NCBI GenBank assembly: GCA_022432975.1
Contig: CM039509.1
Location: 27,307,390 to 27,371,389 of the forward strand
Length of the DNA stretch: 64,000 nucleotides
From: Begonia masoniana
Lineage: Eukaryota; Streptophyta; Magnoliopsida; Cucurbitales; Begoniaceae
Direction: 5' to 3'
The translations under genes were made by a program, and so were the position numbers. Below, piece by piece: positions 10,930 through 22,840 of this stretch (positions are counted from its first letter, which is position 1; every line of letters begins with the position of its first letter). The notes beneath the pieces are model-generated. The model did no database searches. It was not told the DNA's origin and saw only the letters and a list, made by a program, of their open reading frames with translations.

Positions 10930-12951
10930 TGTATCACCCGGTTCCTATTAAACCAAATTTAATTTATCAAATTATGATGTACTAATTTTTGAAGAATTTG
11001 GAGAAAAGGTGATTAGGTTAGTTAATGAGTATACGGGGGCAAAAGGGTAATTAGATATTTAAAAGTGGATAACGTATTTAAGGAAAGAAGTTTTGGGTTT
11101 AATGCACTGTAGCCGCCATTTTGTTTGTCCCTCTCTCTCTCTCAGCCATCAGTTCTCTAGCAGGAACCTTTAGGCGATTCCCCTACCCGATTTTTTCCTT
11201 CAACCAAGATAAGTTTTGATTCGATTACTTGCTGCTTTAGTGTCTAGGCAACTGATGGATGGCAATGTATGCGTTTTAGAAGTGATGTGAGTGAGGGATG
11301 AGATTTGGGGTTTAGAGAGGAATCAGGAATGGTGAAGAAAAGAACTCCCAGGACTAGCCCCTTAGATTTTCGAATGTTTAGAATGAAGTTTAAGTAATGC
11401 TGTGCTTATGTTTTAGGTGAGCCAGCTCTTGGAATATCCTGCAACCAGGAACCTCTCGGGAAGCCTAGTAAATGAAGTATTGTGTGTGCCTTCGGGCCTA
11501 CATCACAAAATAGTAGGTTTATGCATGTTTGAGTTTTTTCTTTATGTCATGCATCATGTTTTTGAAGAAATACGAAAATGAATTTATATGAAATGTTATG
11601 GCAAGGTATAAACAGATTGAAACAGATTAGCTATTAAGGGAAATAATCTGCCCCTTAATCGAGTAGAGGATTTATTACTTTGGGAGAACTGATCCCACTC
11701 CCAATGGAATTGAAGGATCAGATCAGCTGTTAAGGGAACTAATCCGCCCCTTAATTGAGAAGAGGATGTATGACTTTAGGAAAATTGATCCACCTCCCAA
11801 TGGAACCGAAGGATCATATTAGTGAATGAACGAAATTGCAACTGAGTTGTGAAAGTAGAAACTGCATGATTAGGATTTATGTTTCAGTATTCCATTTCAT
11901 TTGCTTTACTTACTTAGCATTAGACTAATAGGTGAGTTTTGTGATGTAGGTGTGGAGGTAACTACTGGAGAATTCTCTGAATTTACTGAGGAATAGGCGA
12001 AGCTATTGGAGCACATTCTTGCCACGGTTTGGTGTTCTGATTAGGCGGTTTAACACTTGTCTGTAGGTGAAGTTTCAGTAGTTATTTGAAGTTTTGATAC
12101 CCTTGGGAATTTCTTCTCTGCCAAAGAAAACGTGATTTAAATGTAGTTGGAGTTTGTTATTTCCAAAGTTATGTCGAGGATACAGATGTTGTTCTTTTGT
12201 TAATGGTTGTTTGTTGAATATCAGACGTTATTTAGGGTCAGGTTGTTTTGAATGCTTTGAGTTAAATTTGTAAGTTCAACCATTGGTGAATGAAGTTCAC
12301 CGGTGGATGTGAGATAAAGTCGATCGGATGAAGGAAATCATCCAGCTGACGTCACCGGTGGATGTGAGATAAAGTCAATCGGATGAAGGAAATCATCAGG
12401 CTGACGTCACCAGTAGATGTAGGAAGACTTTTGTCATCTTATGACCGGTGGTTGCAAGCAATGGGTTTTTGTCACTTAGTGACCGGGCGATGTATTTAGT
12501 TTGTTTTGTCTTGTGAATGAAAAATGGACTTTGTCGTTTAGTCACCGGTGGACGTCGTTTGTTAAATCCACCGGATGACATAGCCAAAGTTTTTTTCGTT
12601 TTGTCACCGGAAGAAGCCTTCTGTTTTCTGTTTCAGTCTCTTCCGTTGACTTTGCTCAGCGGTAGATACATTTGACTTCTGTAACTTTTCAAGTATTTCA
12701 CGATTAAACCTTTACTTTCTTTTGTCGATTATTTCTTAATATTCCAACCGATAATTCAAACATTGTTTTTATAGTTTTGTTTAACTCTATTTTTGCTTAA
12801 ATGATTTCCGCTGCAAGTCTTTAAATGTTTTGAAGTTTTAGAAAATGTCAAATTTTGACTTTCGAGCGAAGTTTTAAATTTAGTCCAAAGTTTCTTAGTT
12901 ATGTTCGAGTTATGAGTAACAAACCGAGTTTATATAATTCAGGGCGTTACA
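10930..12951 (+). repeat. 3' LTR of element A
   Basis: It starts TGTATCACCC, ends GGGCGTTACA, and aligns along its length with 592-2610. The second splice-donor-like site is altered here (CCTAGTAAATG against CCAGGTAAGTG in the 5' copy). The downstream short frame at 11950-11996 is kept. The second copy of GATGT follows at 12952-12956. Confidence 0.95.
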
Positions 12952-12956
12952 GATGT

Positions 12957-14764
12957 TCTGATAGAGTTAATGAAGTCGTCTGTTCTATTATGATTCTTTC
13001 CATAGTCTGATGATTTATGTGTATTCATGTTCCCGCATCATGATTTTTCATCCAAGAATATGAAAATGTTTTATGTACATGTTCCTTTTATGAATGAGAT
13101 ATGAATATGAAATGTATGCAACCATGATTAAGTGAGGGTCATGGCGGTTTGGCTATGTCACTGTCCAGAAATGGACCAAGAACTCTGTCCGAGAGGACCA
13201 TGTACACACACTCTGCCTACCCCGTTCAGCACAAACCCTCCTTAATCCATGTCATGCAAATGATGAACAAGAACATGAAAAGAACAAGAACAAGTAAACA
13301 AACATGTATATGTCACTGTCCATTCAATGGACCAAGATTTCTATTCGTAAGGAAAAAGTACACGCACATAAATGAATGATGAACAAGAACATGATTCCAT
13401 TGATAAGATCAACAACACGAATATGAACATGACTCCCATGATTTGAATAAATAGTGTGAACATGATTTTTATTAATATGCATTCGTGAGCATTAATGTAT
13501 GTGTTGCACTCTTACTAAGCATTAGGCTTATAGTTTAAACCTTATGATGTAGGTGACGAGTTAGAAGGTGAGGACCTCAAACCGAATGAAAATGTCTAAG
13601 TCGGGTTGCTGGATGGTGCTCATGGCGTGGATTTTGTGTTGGGTGGCGATTTTGACGACGGGGTGTTTCTCCTCGTATATTTTAGTAAGGTTTATGATAC
13701 TGAAGTATAAGTAGGATAAGGTTTTCTTATGATGATGAATGCTGGGGTTGTCTGGTATAATTTCATGTTTAAAGAGGATTTTAAGACTAAAGGTTCATCT
13801 GTTTTTCTTTAAGTCTTCCGCTACGCATGTTTAAGTTTTTATGAGTAAAATGGTTTTCATTTGAAATGAGATGTGAGAATATTTATAGAGTAAATTCCAG
13901 AGAGTTAGCCGAACGTTCGCCAAGGAGGGCGATTGATCGGTTGTCTATGTATCCTGTTTTGTAAGTAAAAACAATCGTCCAAAGTTGTCGCCCAAAGCTG
14001 TCGTCCAAAGTTGTCGTCCAAAGTTGTATTTCAAAGCTGGGAACAATGAAGTCTGGATGATGTAGTCGGGTCGATGTAGACTGGACAAGGTAGTCACGTG
14101 AACTGTGAGAGTCACGTGGTCTATGGACAATAAATTTAAGTGAGTTTATGGACGTTTGTCTGTGGACGATGGGTTTATGTAATCCGTAAGTAACGACGTC
14201 ACGTGGTCTGTTAACGATAAAGTCACGTGGTCTGTGGACGATAAATTTAAGTGAGTCTATGGACATTTTTCTGTGGACGATGGGTTTATGTAACCCATGA
14301 GTAATGAAGTCACGTGGACAAACGATAAAGTCACATGGTCTGTGGACAAGGAAGCCACTCGACCAGAGAGCGATAATGTTTACAGTCTGTGGACGAAAGT
14401 GTCAAAGTAGTCTGTGGACAATTAAGTTGATCGACCTTCTAGATAAGATTGTTGCCTGAGTTATGTCGTTCGACTCTGTAGATGAGTGCGCTGTCAGATT
14501 TATGAAAGAGTCAAGTTCAGAGAATTTAAGGTCTTAGTTTGTTGTTCTTTTACTTGTCCACGAGTTTTTTTTTAAAGAAAAATTTTACAAGTAGTTGTTC
14601 TAAGATTTAAATGACTGAGTTATGTTGCCTGAGTTGAATGTCCATTGAGTTTTTGCTTTAATGAAAAAAAAAAATGAATGATTTATCCTTAGTTTTCCCG
14701 TGTAAAAGTATAATCAAGTCATGAAGATATGTATTTTGTCTTGACCCAAAATCGGGTTGTTACA
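12957..14764 (+). mobile_element. Family-2 LTR, right part (B1)
   Basis: This continues the LTR at 1-591. It contains TTACTAAGCATTAGGCTTA, an acceptor GATGTAG|G before 13553, and the short acidic frame 13553-13599 ending in TAA. The distal part is a degenerate array with GTCTGTGGACGATAAA units and five CACGTG cores. It ends GGGTTGTTACA at 14764, and an Athila-like integrase frame starts next to it. No primer site follows, so it is a solo LTR or the end of an element extending left of the window. Confidence 0.85.
14095..14316. promoter_or_regulatory. Five G-box (CACGTG) sites in the B1 LTR
   Basis: GTCACGTG occurs at 14095, 14113, 14210, 14224 and 14311 (CACGTG starts), inside diverged tandem units. 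CACGTG is the plant G-box/ABRE core bound by bZIP and bHLH factors. Use in vivo is inference. Confidence 0.7.
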
Positions 14765-14765
14765 T

Positions 14766-15314
14766 AATCCTGACCGTAAGGATTGGTCTTTACACCTTTT
14801 TGAAGCACTTTGGGGATACTGAACTGCTTACAAAGCTCCTCTTGGGATGTCTCCCTATAGGCTTGTTTTTGGCAAGGCCCATCATTTACCTATCAAACTC
14901 GAACACAAAGCCTATTGGTCCACCAAAGCCTTGAATTTTGATATCAGTGCGGCAGGTATCAATAGGAAGCTTTAGTTGACTGAGCTTGAGGAGTTGAGGA
15001 ATGATGCATATGACAGCTCAAGGATCTACAAGGAAAAAATGAAAGCTGCTGATGACAAGCAGATCCTGAGAAAGAATTTTTAGTCGAATCACCGGGTTCA
15101 TCTTTATGACTCCTGTCTACATCTCCATCAGGGAAAGTTTAGTTCCTGGTGGACTGGTCCATATGTGGTGTTACGAGTGTTTCCCAACTGTGCTGTAGAA
15201 GTTAAAGATCCTTCGGATGGGAGATTATTCAAAGTAAATGGTCAGCGATTGAAGCAATACATTGAGCAAGTGCCTGAGCCTGAAGTGATCACTCTAATGG
15301 CTCCTGTTTATTAA
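14766..15314 (+). pseudogene. Integrase C-terminal fragment of an Athila/Tat-lineage retrotransposon
   Basis: The frame reads NPDRKDWSLHLFEALWGY, then GMSPYRLVFGKAHHLPIKLEH, LTELEELRNDAYDSSRIYKE, a GPYVV-type SH3-like end and FKVNGQRLKQYIE, closing with TAA at 15312-15314. These motifs are typical of the chromodomain-lacking Athila/Tat lineage and differ from every other pol in the window. TAG at 14973-14975 and at 15081-15083 each replace a probable CAG. The left side is cut by the B1 LTR, so this is the oldest recognisable layer of its nest. Confidence 0.9.
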
Positions 15315-16329
15315 TCGGAGTAGCTGCTTCCCACCTCATTGTATTTTTTTTTTTTTTTTTTTATTATTATTACTATTATTATTATTATCATTTTTTTTCT
15401 CATTTCTTTAGCTTTGGTTTTTGGAGATTCATCACTGTTGCAGGTATCTCGAGCTATCACGAGTGGATATTGTTGCCATCCAAGTGTCTTTTGTTCCTTG
15501 CACTTTTATTTTTCATATATTTTGAGACATTGAGGACACTGTTTGATTTTGGTCGGGGGTGGTGAGCATATTCATGTGTGAGAATATTTTTTGTTTTGAG
15601 ATTGCTGTGATTTTGCCAAAGTATGATTTCAAGTTGTTTAGTTTGAATCAATTTTTACTATCATTATCATTAAAGAAGTAATTTTCCGAGTTTTCTTTGT
15701 GCACATACTAAACGTTGTGGTAAGATGGATGTTAATGCATTTGGCCTAGAGAAATTCTCAAGTTTAAGTGCAACCTTTTCATGGATATGCATATGTGAGA
15801 TTGAGAAAAATACTTTTGAACTTTTATTGATCCTTAGAATTTGTAAAATCGCTACTTAATATATCATTACATGGTTTGTAGTTTGTTAGACATTTTGTTT
15901 GATGGATGATTCGATATTAAATGAGGAACTCTTTTCTTTTCATGAGCTTTATATTATATTTATTAATATTATTCTTATCATCGTATTTATTATTACTAGT
16001 ATTATAGTATTGCTATATCATTGTCCCAAAAAAATGAAAAATAAAAAAATGAAAAAATAATAATAATAACAAGTGAAAAAAATAAAAAATAAAAAAATGA
16101 AAAAAATAAAAAATAAAAAAAGTTATTGTCATTCAGTATTATTACTATTATTATTATTAGTAGTATTATTAGTATCATGGCTCTCATTTCATTTGTGTAA
16201 GTTCCTTGTTTGATATTGATAAAATCTGGATAGCTGGGTTTATGGTATGAATCGCGGATTGTTCTATGTAGTTGAATTGCCTATCTTTGCATCAGATTTG
16301 TCCTAACTGTTGTTTTCGTTATTCTTTTT
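15315..16329 (+). mobile_element. 3' tail of the Athila-like element and simple repeats
   Basis: Downstream of the integrase comes GACATTGAGGACACTG and then a purine tract GGTCGGGGGTGG at about 15552, which resembles the pre-LTR end of Athila elements; an LTR may begin at the TGAGCATATTC that follows. T-rich and (TTA)n tracts lie at 15341-15393, and AT-rich A-runs and (ATT)n at 15955-16175. No gene is seen. Confidence 0.55.
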
Positions 16330-17145
16330 TTGTTTTTACTGTGCTGAAGATGTGTATGACGTCAGGGGAAGATGTATGAACTGGGATGACATCAGGCGAA
16401 TATGTATTGAAGTGAGCGGATGATATATGTGATTACGTCAGGCCGGAAGATGTAGTGAACTGGGCGGAAGAGGTGATGACGTCATAACGGAAGATATAAT
16501 GAAACAACGGAAGGATATAGACTAGTGACGTAAACGAAAGAATAATGAACTGAGCGAAGATGGAATTAAACCGTAGGCTTAAATAAACCGAACAGTGGAC
16601 GTGGCATACGGCGTAGATGTAATTGTAAACATGAGCGGAAAATGTAGACTGGGTTTACAAGGCGGAAGATGTCATACCCGTAGGGGCTTCAATAAACCGG
16701 AGCAGTGGCGTGGTTCATAATGCGATAGATGTAGCGAAGACCAAGTTTTAAAAACAAAATTTGACACTTTTAACAGGAACAGTATCCACGGTGTATAAAA
16801 CAAAAGGGGCCTAAAAGGTTTCAGACCCCTTAAAACCCGATTTCAAAACAAGTTGTAAAACATGCTTTTACAAATGACAGGAGCTTCCAAAAAACCAACG
16901 CATGATAGCTCTAAAAGTTTCGAGACCATCCATGCCAGCAAACCAAAATGAACACTCAAAGCATTTCCATAGTGTTTCAAAACATATATAGAACGGTCAT
17001 TACAGAGGTTTTAAAACTTAGCCACCAAACCTATAACATTATCCAAATTTTCCACCTGAGTGGTTTGTGAAAAACCAAACCACCAGAATTCCAGTAAGTG
17101 TACAGACATGATCTTACTTGAAAACTTTAAACCTCGTGACAAAAT
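16330..17145 (+). other. Noisy repeat-derived sequence before the gap
   Basis: GAAGATGTA-TGAACTGGGCGG units with TGACGTCA-like cores recur to about 16740, like the distal arrays of the family-2 LTRs. The rest to 17145 has many short A and C runs and no clear match. Quality so close to the N run may be poor. Confidence 0.4.
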
Positions 17146-17245
17146 NNNNNNNNNNNNNNNNNNNNNNNNNNNNNNNNNNNNNNNNNNNNNNNNNNNNNNN
17201 NNNNNNNNNNNNNNNNNNNNNNNNNNNNNNNNNNNNNNNNNNNNN
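17146..17245. other. Assembly gap of 100 N
   Basis: Exactly 100 N bases, the conventional size for a gap of unknown length. A frame spanning it is meaningless. Confidence 1.
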
Positions 17246-17447
17246 TTAAAAGATTCTCATCATTGCCACTCGTTGCAGGAAAAAAAAAAAGTACTCAACA
17301 ACTGTAAAGTATTATGTAACCTTAAGCTATTAGTATTTATGATAGTAATTAACCTTGTCCAGAATATGCAAATGCTAGACCCATGAAACCAAAGTACTAG
17401 ATAGATGCCATTTGAGAAGTGAGGAGGACCCTAGTGTTGAACGACCA
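17246..17447 (+). pseudogene. Relic of a family-A leader and gag start
   Basis: The sequence follows 2637-2842 of element A: AAAGATT then CTCATCA, GTTGCA, the CAACAACTGTAA block, then GAGAAGTGAGGAGGA-CCTAGTG. It carries many small indels and a longer A run. It is a second, badly decayed copy of the region after the primer site of an A-type element; whatever lay to its left is in the gap. Confidence 0.75.
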
Positions 17448-17465
17448 CCGTTTCCCCCGCAAGAT

Positions 17466-17850
17466 TGTAATATCCCTGCTTGTACGGATATTGTGGATAT
17501 AGGTAGTATTCTATTATTATTTCATTATATAATGACATTTTTGGTACATATGTCAAATCAGGTCCGTTTTAACAAAAAGAAAGCGTCCATTACGATCCTA
17601 AACGACTATTGGAATTTAAGGAGATTATGGAATTTTCGGGTGATTAACCGCTATATTCCGAGTAAATACTATATTCGTATATAATTGACGTTTTAGTAAA
17701 AGAGTAAAGTGGAGTCCAAAATGCGAACGTACATTGTTTTTGATCCGCCCTGCAATGAATAGGAGTTATTGGCAAAATAATGGAGTTTCGAGAATCCCGA
17801 ATCGTAGCCGATTAAACGAACGAAGGACGAAACAATTTTTTTTTTTTTTT
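17466..17850 (+). mobile_element. Head of a plus-strand LTR, truncated
   Basis: It begins TGTAATATCCCTGC and continues with a GTCAAATCAGGTCCGTTTTA block, like the start of LTR J (TCAAATTAAGTCCGTTTTG). The rest is lost near a T run at about 17837, where an LTR head in the opposite orientation takes over. Confidence 0.6.
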
Positions 17851-17854
17851 TTCT

Positions 17855-18625
17855 AACAAATCGCCGTCTTTGAGCTAGGACAAATTCTTCTAAAAAACTC
17901 AATCCTTTTCTTTCGTCATTTCATCGGCACTTAGTGCTCATCACTTCAAAAACTCCATTAATGTCGTCCAAAACCATTTCAACAACCTAAAACTTAACAT
18001 TAAACACCCACCAACATCATTAACATACTCCAACAACCTCAATAATCACCAAAACATCATTAATGAGTATTAAATAAACCATCCTAACGATTTCTAACAA
18101 AACTCCTAAAATTCTTCACAAACCCTAACTCAAAATCACTCCGAAAACGTCAAATAAACTTGTCTAGAGTGTAGATCTTACCTAGCACGTTGTTTTGTTG
18201 AAGAAACTCGAAGGAGAAATCGCCTAAAATGGAGGAGTAGATCGATGTTGGAGATGGCGATAGAGGAGAGAAGAAAATTGCCAAGGGAGAAGGAAAAAGG
18301 GGAGGCTCATGTGAGGGAGAGGAAAGTGAGGGGGAGGGAGAGAGAAAACCCATTTTCAATTAAAATTTTGATTTTCTAATTTACTATTTTACCCTCACTT
18401 AATTTCTTAACTTAAACCATTACTTTGTCTATTGATTTAGCTTCTCCAAAATTCCCTTATTCCTCCAAATATCTCAATTTATCCTTAGGGCCCTAACGAA
18501 ACTTCTCGTTGGCCATTTGGACTTAATTTATTATTTCCATGAATTATCACTCTATAAATGCTTAAAATATTAAAATTTGAAACTTACGGCTCGAAATTCC
18601 TAAAACGAATTTCTCGGGTGTTACA
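17855..18625 (-). mobile_element. Head of a minus-strand LTR, truncated
   Basis: Read on the minus strand it starts TGTAACACCCGAGAAATTC at 18625 and runs through a CT-rich leader (the complement of 18310-18350) towards 17855. Its distal part is missing. The five bases outside each end of the two facing heads do not match, so no TSD supports a simple insertion. Confidence 0.65.
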
Positions 18626-19080
18626 TAATGATCCTTGGCATGATCATATGTCATTTCATGTTTAAACTGCGTTTGAACATGATTTGAGTAGATTCGATCG
18701 GATAAGATCTTTTCCCACGAGATTTGTATGATTTGCATGTGCTTTGCATGTGACTTTTTAATTCCTCGTATATGCATGTGTTTGGCGCATGTCCTCTTTA
18801 ATTCCTACATCTGCATGTACATCACACATGACTTTTTAATTCTTACATGTGCATGTGCGTCGCACCCTTCCTTCAAAATATTTTCCAATAATCTTGGGCT
18901 TCTTACTCTGGTCATTGGGCCAGCCGTATCTTCAATTGGATCATTGTTATTGGACTTTGACTTGGTTTGAACTTGGATCTCATCATAAACCAAGTCATGT
19001 TGATCTTTATCTCTTTCCAACCCACGTGAATCTTCTAATAGATCATGGTCTTTGACTTTGAGATTTATTGCTCCTCAGTT
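18626..19080. other. Unassigned sequence with a ~40-bp imperfect tandem repeat
   Basis: About 450 bp between LTR fragments match no other part of the window. From about 18728 to 18870, units of about 40 bp containing GCATGTG and ACTTTTTAATTC are repeated three to four times. No credible gene is seen; short open frames overlap on both strands. Confidence 0.5.
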
Positions 19081-19138
19081 CACATCAGAAAGGGAGAAGG
19101 AGGCAGCTCCCTGGAATTTCGGATTCCAGGGAGTGTGC
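19080..19138 (+). mobile_element. LTR fragment K, left part
   Basis: A short piece of the distal part of a family-3 LTR, with the inverted repeat CTCCCTGGAA...TTCCAGGGAG at 19107-19133, as in the LTR of I. It is separated from its right part (21455-21890) by solo LTR J. TGTGC at 19134-19138 is the left copy of the J target site. Confidence 0.7.
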
Positions 19139-21449
19139 TGTAACACCCGGCTTTACGGGATTTAATTTTATTCCTATATAAACGGCAATTTTTCAAATGC
19201 ATCAAATTAAGTCCGTTTTGCGAACGAAAAGTTTTAACGAAACCGTAATAATAAAGTAGAAATTATGGTGAAATATGAGAATTTTGGAAAATCAGATCGT
19301 TAGTTAAATAACGAGATAATTGGAAGAAGAAATTGAAATCAAATGGGAGGGCGATTTGGTAAATGCACAAACCAATTTTAATTAAAATCAAATTATCACT
19401 CTTTTCCCCTCACTCACGCCAACTCCATTTTTCTCTCAACCCCCTCCACGCGATTTCTCTTTTCCACGGCGATCCTCTTCAATGTCGAAGCTCCTCCTTC
19501 CAATCTCTGGCGACTCTTCACATTTCTTCGTCGTCTTCACTCTCTAGGTAAGGCTCTAAGCTTTTGGAACGTTAAGTATCAATTTCTAAGGTTTAAAATG
19601 ATTAGGGTTCGTTGGGGTTTTTGTTGAAAACGTGAATCGATGTTTGAAATTGATAGGTTGAGCTTAGTTATGCCTCTAATAGACGTATTGATAATTATTG
19701 GAGCTTAGTTCGTCGGTTTGTTGAAGGGTATTTGAGATTTGGTTAAGTTAGAGCTTGAAAACCCCCATTAATGGAGTTTTTGATATGTCAAGCGCGAATT
19801 GTTCGACGTAATGCCTCAACGAACTAAAATAGAGTTTAGGAGATTTTTCTTTAGTTAGGAGTTAGCAATTTTTGGAGTTTGGTGATTTAGAATCGATTTA
19901 ATGTCGTATATTGTGAAATGTATAGGTGAACGAACAATTGTGGACGAAGCTCGGAGTACAACGGACGCGAGGTAAATCTCTGTGACTTGTTTGGCCATCT
20001 TGGCCTACACCGTATGAATTGAGTCAATCGAGGAGATTGGAAATATGCGTGTTTGGGTGATTAGGACGGGTAGTTAGGTTACTTAAAGTCATAGAATTTT
20101 TAGTAATTTGTTGATTTTTAATGCTTTATTTTCATTGTTTTGCTATTGTTATTGCATCGAGCATGACCGTGCATTGTTTTCTAAGCACGCATGCAAAAGG
20201 AATTTCAAAGCTCTTTTACATTGAAAAAGGTAAACAAAGAACGTAAATGATTGCAAAGATAGTCACGCCGGGTGCTGTGGTTCAGGCATGGCTGTCGGAG
20301 GAAGCATGCTTTCCCCCCCGTTAGATCCGAGGGGCTATCCAATTGCAGGATGTGCCGCTCCTATCTAATGAGAGTGAAGCCCCGGGTGACCCATAGAAAC
20401 CCAAAGAAAAGAAAAGAAAAGAATGCATGGTTTGAAAGAGCATAGCATAGCATACATTTGCATTCACTTAGATTTACTGAGCCTCTAGCTCACGTGTTTA
20501 ATTCTATGGTGTAGGTGATATTGAGACAGGTGAGGAAGATGTCCCTCCGCCTGAAGTATGAGCACGTTGAGGGAGGAGGCCCGTGGGAGTGCGCTGGTAG
20601 TCGGAGTGTTATTTTGACACGTGGGGACATACATAGGTATTTAGATTATTTTGGATTGAAATTGTTAGAACATTATAGGATGTTGGAATCTGGATAGTTA
20701 ATAGAAAGTATTTTGAGAAATTGAATGTATTTTGTAAAGTTTTACTGATTTCAAAAACAGGAGGATATGTTAAACTTTTAAACGGAACCATGCGGTTCGT
20801 TTTCATGAAATTGGTTATGTTCGATTGTGTTTTGAGTCGGTGATTAGGTCTTCAGTAGCGTGTGTAATGTATGCGAGAGATGGGGTTATTGTATGGAAGT
20901 ATGTTTGTGAAATGTAATGGCATGTGAACAAGAAATGAGGAAAGGAAAGAATGTGTGGTTGTGTTGTGCGCTGTGAGTGTTTGAAGTACTGGGCGTGAAG
21001 GGCATGAAGAAAGTAGGAGGGAAGAAGAGCTGTGCTCTCTGGAAAATTTCCAGATAGCATGGCGATTGATCGCCCAGTGGGCGATCAATCGCCCCTCTAT
21101 GCCTGGCGATTGCTAGGCGATGGTGTCATCGCCTTATGGCGATTGCTCGCCGAGAGCAATCGCCACCTGTTCTGCCCAAACGGCAGAACATATATTTATA
21201 AAAAAAAAAAGATTTTTATTAATTTTTTTCTTTTAATATGTAAAAGTTTAATGAATGTTTTAAGTTTATTTAGATAGTTTTCAAAGAAAATTTCCAAAGC
21301 CGTTTTCAAAGAAAATTTCCAACGCCGTTAACAACTTCAATCCCGATTTTAAAAGTTTTACTTCCGTCACAAAAGTTAGATTTACAGTTTATACGCATAA
21401 GATGAAAAATTTGTACAGAAAAACTAGGGTACGGGTAAGGGTCGTTACA
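19139..21449 (+). mobile_element. Solo LTR J (family 3)
   Basis: It starts TGTAACACCCGG, ends GGGTCGTTACA, and is flanked by TGTGC at 19134-19138 and 21450-21454. Exon-like signals: CTCTAG|GTAAGG near 19548, a 46-nt block 19926-19971 ending CGCGAG|GTAAAT, GGCC hairpin 19993-20005, TTTACTGAGCC, acceptor GGTGTAG|G before 20515, and a short frame 20515-20561 (DIETGEEDVPPPEV then TGA). A GAACC-ATGC-GGTTC hairpin is at 20785-20798 and TCTGGAAAATTTCCAGA at 21038-21054, followed by GGCGATTGATCGCC-type palindromes to about 21170. Confidence 0.93.
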
Positions 21450-21454
21450 TGTGC

Positions 21455-21890
21455 CGATCGATCGCCTGAGTGGGGCGATCGATCGGCGTCTCAATGGTAA
21501 CTTCTTTGGTTTTTCCAGAGAAGTTGCCGATCGATCGCCTGAATGGGCGATCGATCGACTGTGAGGGTGATTTGCAGGGGCGATCAATCATGGTGATCGA
21601 TCTCCTGGCACCAAAATAGCATAGCCGATCGATTTGCTAAAATGGTCGATCGATCGCCCATGAAATTTTTTGGGCGAAATGCCCTTCCTGCCCCTATATA
21701 GTGAATGTCTTTTGGCCGAAGGTTTATTTATTTATTTTTTTTATGAATATTGTTTTCAAATTTCTTTCTTTAACAATTTTTCCAAAAGACTTAGATTCTA
21801 TTCAAAATTTTAAAAGTCAAAATTTTATGAGTGTTGTGAAAAGAAAAGTTTATACGGGAAATTCGAGGAATAGGAGTTAGGGTCGTTACA
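21455..21890 (+). mobile_element. LTR fragment K, right part, with CGATCGATCG palindromes
   Basis: The distal end of a family-3 LTR, terminating GGGTCGTTACA at 21890. At least six CGATCGATCG-centred palindromes lie within 21455-21660. The junction with the next fragment is exact at the LTR end, but the left end of K is lost, so no TSD can be tested. Confidence 0.75.
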
Positions 21891-22840
21891 GAGGCATTCA
21901 GAATCCCCAGTGTGCTTTCCAACACGAACATGTCGAGGCATTTAGAATCCCCAGTGTGCTTTTCAGCACGAGCAGGTCGAGGCATTCATACTCACGACAC
22001 ATTATGTAATTTAGCATAGCATCTCTCGTAGGATCGCTCTCGGGGTGCTACAACGAGCCACTTGCTCGACGAGGCTATTCTACTAGAGACCGAGTTGCAT
22101 ATCAATTTTCTTATCTTACATTCCATTTTCAAAGTTTGCAAACGATGCTCAAAACACGTATTTCGTAGTTTGAAAACCATGATGCATGTCCCACACAATA
22201 CTCACCAAAATACCACAAAAACACCAAAAACCAACACCTAGCTATATATAACCTAAAACCCATTAGATTCTTACCTTGAAACCCTTGCCAAAATGATGAA
22301 GAAAAGTTGAAGAGACCTAACAATGGTGGCTGGTTCGTGGAGAGAAAGAAGGAGAAAGAAGATGAAGGAAAATAAACCGAATTGCCTTTTTAACCAAACA
22401 ATTTTTACCTTTTTGTTTTTACAACAAAATTTTCTTCTTTTATAAATTAACCACTCCATTTCTTCATTTCTTAAAGCAACGTGGATGTCTCTTTTTTTTT
22501 TAACCTCAATTTCCATTTGTTTAATTAAATAAATGTTCCTTTGAATTTTCAACATAACACCTTTTTGACTTTTGACTTGTCAAACATATTTCTTCTCTTC
22601 CCTTTTAAACCAACCTAATTCTACCCTTAATTCACTTTTATTTCTCTTTCAACTTTAACCTTATTTTACTTTTATATATACTCATCTTAACATAACTCAT
22701 TCTAGGGTTTTCTCTCACAAAATCCCTTTCAATTTCACTTCTCTCTCACAAACTTAGAAAATCATTAGGGTTAATGTTAAATCCTCCCACATACCCTAAC
22801 TAGGGCTCTATACGTAATAGGAAAAATTTCGGGTGTTACA
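21891..22840 (-). mobile_element. Family-4 LTR fragment N (3' LTR of a minus-strand element)
   Basis: On the minus strand it starts TGTAACACCCGAAATTTTTCC at 22840, next to a purine-rich tract (the complement of 22841-22855), so it is a 3' LTR. It is truncated at 21891. Two 44-bp units beginning GAGGCATTCAGAATCCCCAG (21891-21934 and 21935-21978) match the array in E2 at 39896-40020. Confidence 0.8.

Larger units (their letters stand above)
592..12951 (+). mobile_element. Ty3/gypsy chromovirus A, complete but decayed, split by solo LTR P
   Basis: A full-length plus-strand LTR retrotransposon: 5' LTR 592-2610, primer-binding site, gag-protease-RT-RNase H-integrase-chromodomain, polypurine tract, and 3' LTR 10930-12951. 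GATGT flanks it at 587-591 and 12952-12956, proving insertion as a unit. Domain order (integrase last, with a C-terminal chromodomain-like tail) places it among Tekay/Del-type plant chromoviruses. Solo LTR P interrupts it at 4488-8126; without P it is about 8.7 kb. The LTRs differ by a few percent by eye, so the insertion is moderately old. Stops and a frameshift make it non-autonomous today. Confidence 0.96.

Noticed and set aside
15339..15533. Open frame beginning with a hydrophobic FFFFFFIIIT stretch, as a membrane peptide
   Set aside because: It is a translation of poly-T and (TTA)n simple repeats downstream of the Athila integrase.
17060..17386. 108-codon open frame
   Set aside because: A third of it is the N gap; the remainder shows no similarity to a protein.
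21455..21660. GCGATCGC/CGATCG palindromes as a sign of cyanobacterial contamination (HIP1-like)
   Set aside because: They lie inside LTRs with proper ends and target sites, flanked by plant retrotransposon sequence.
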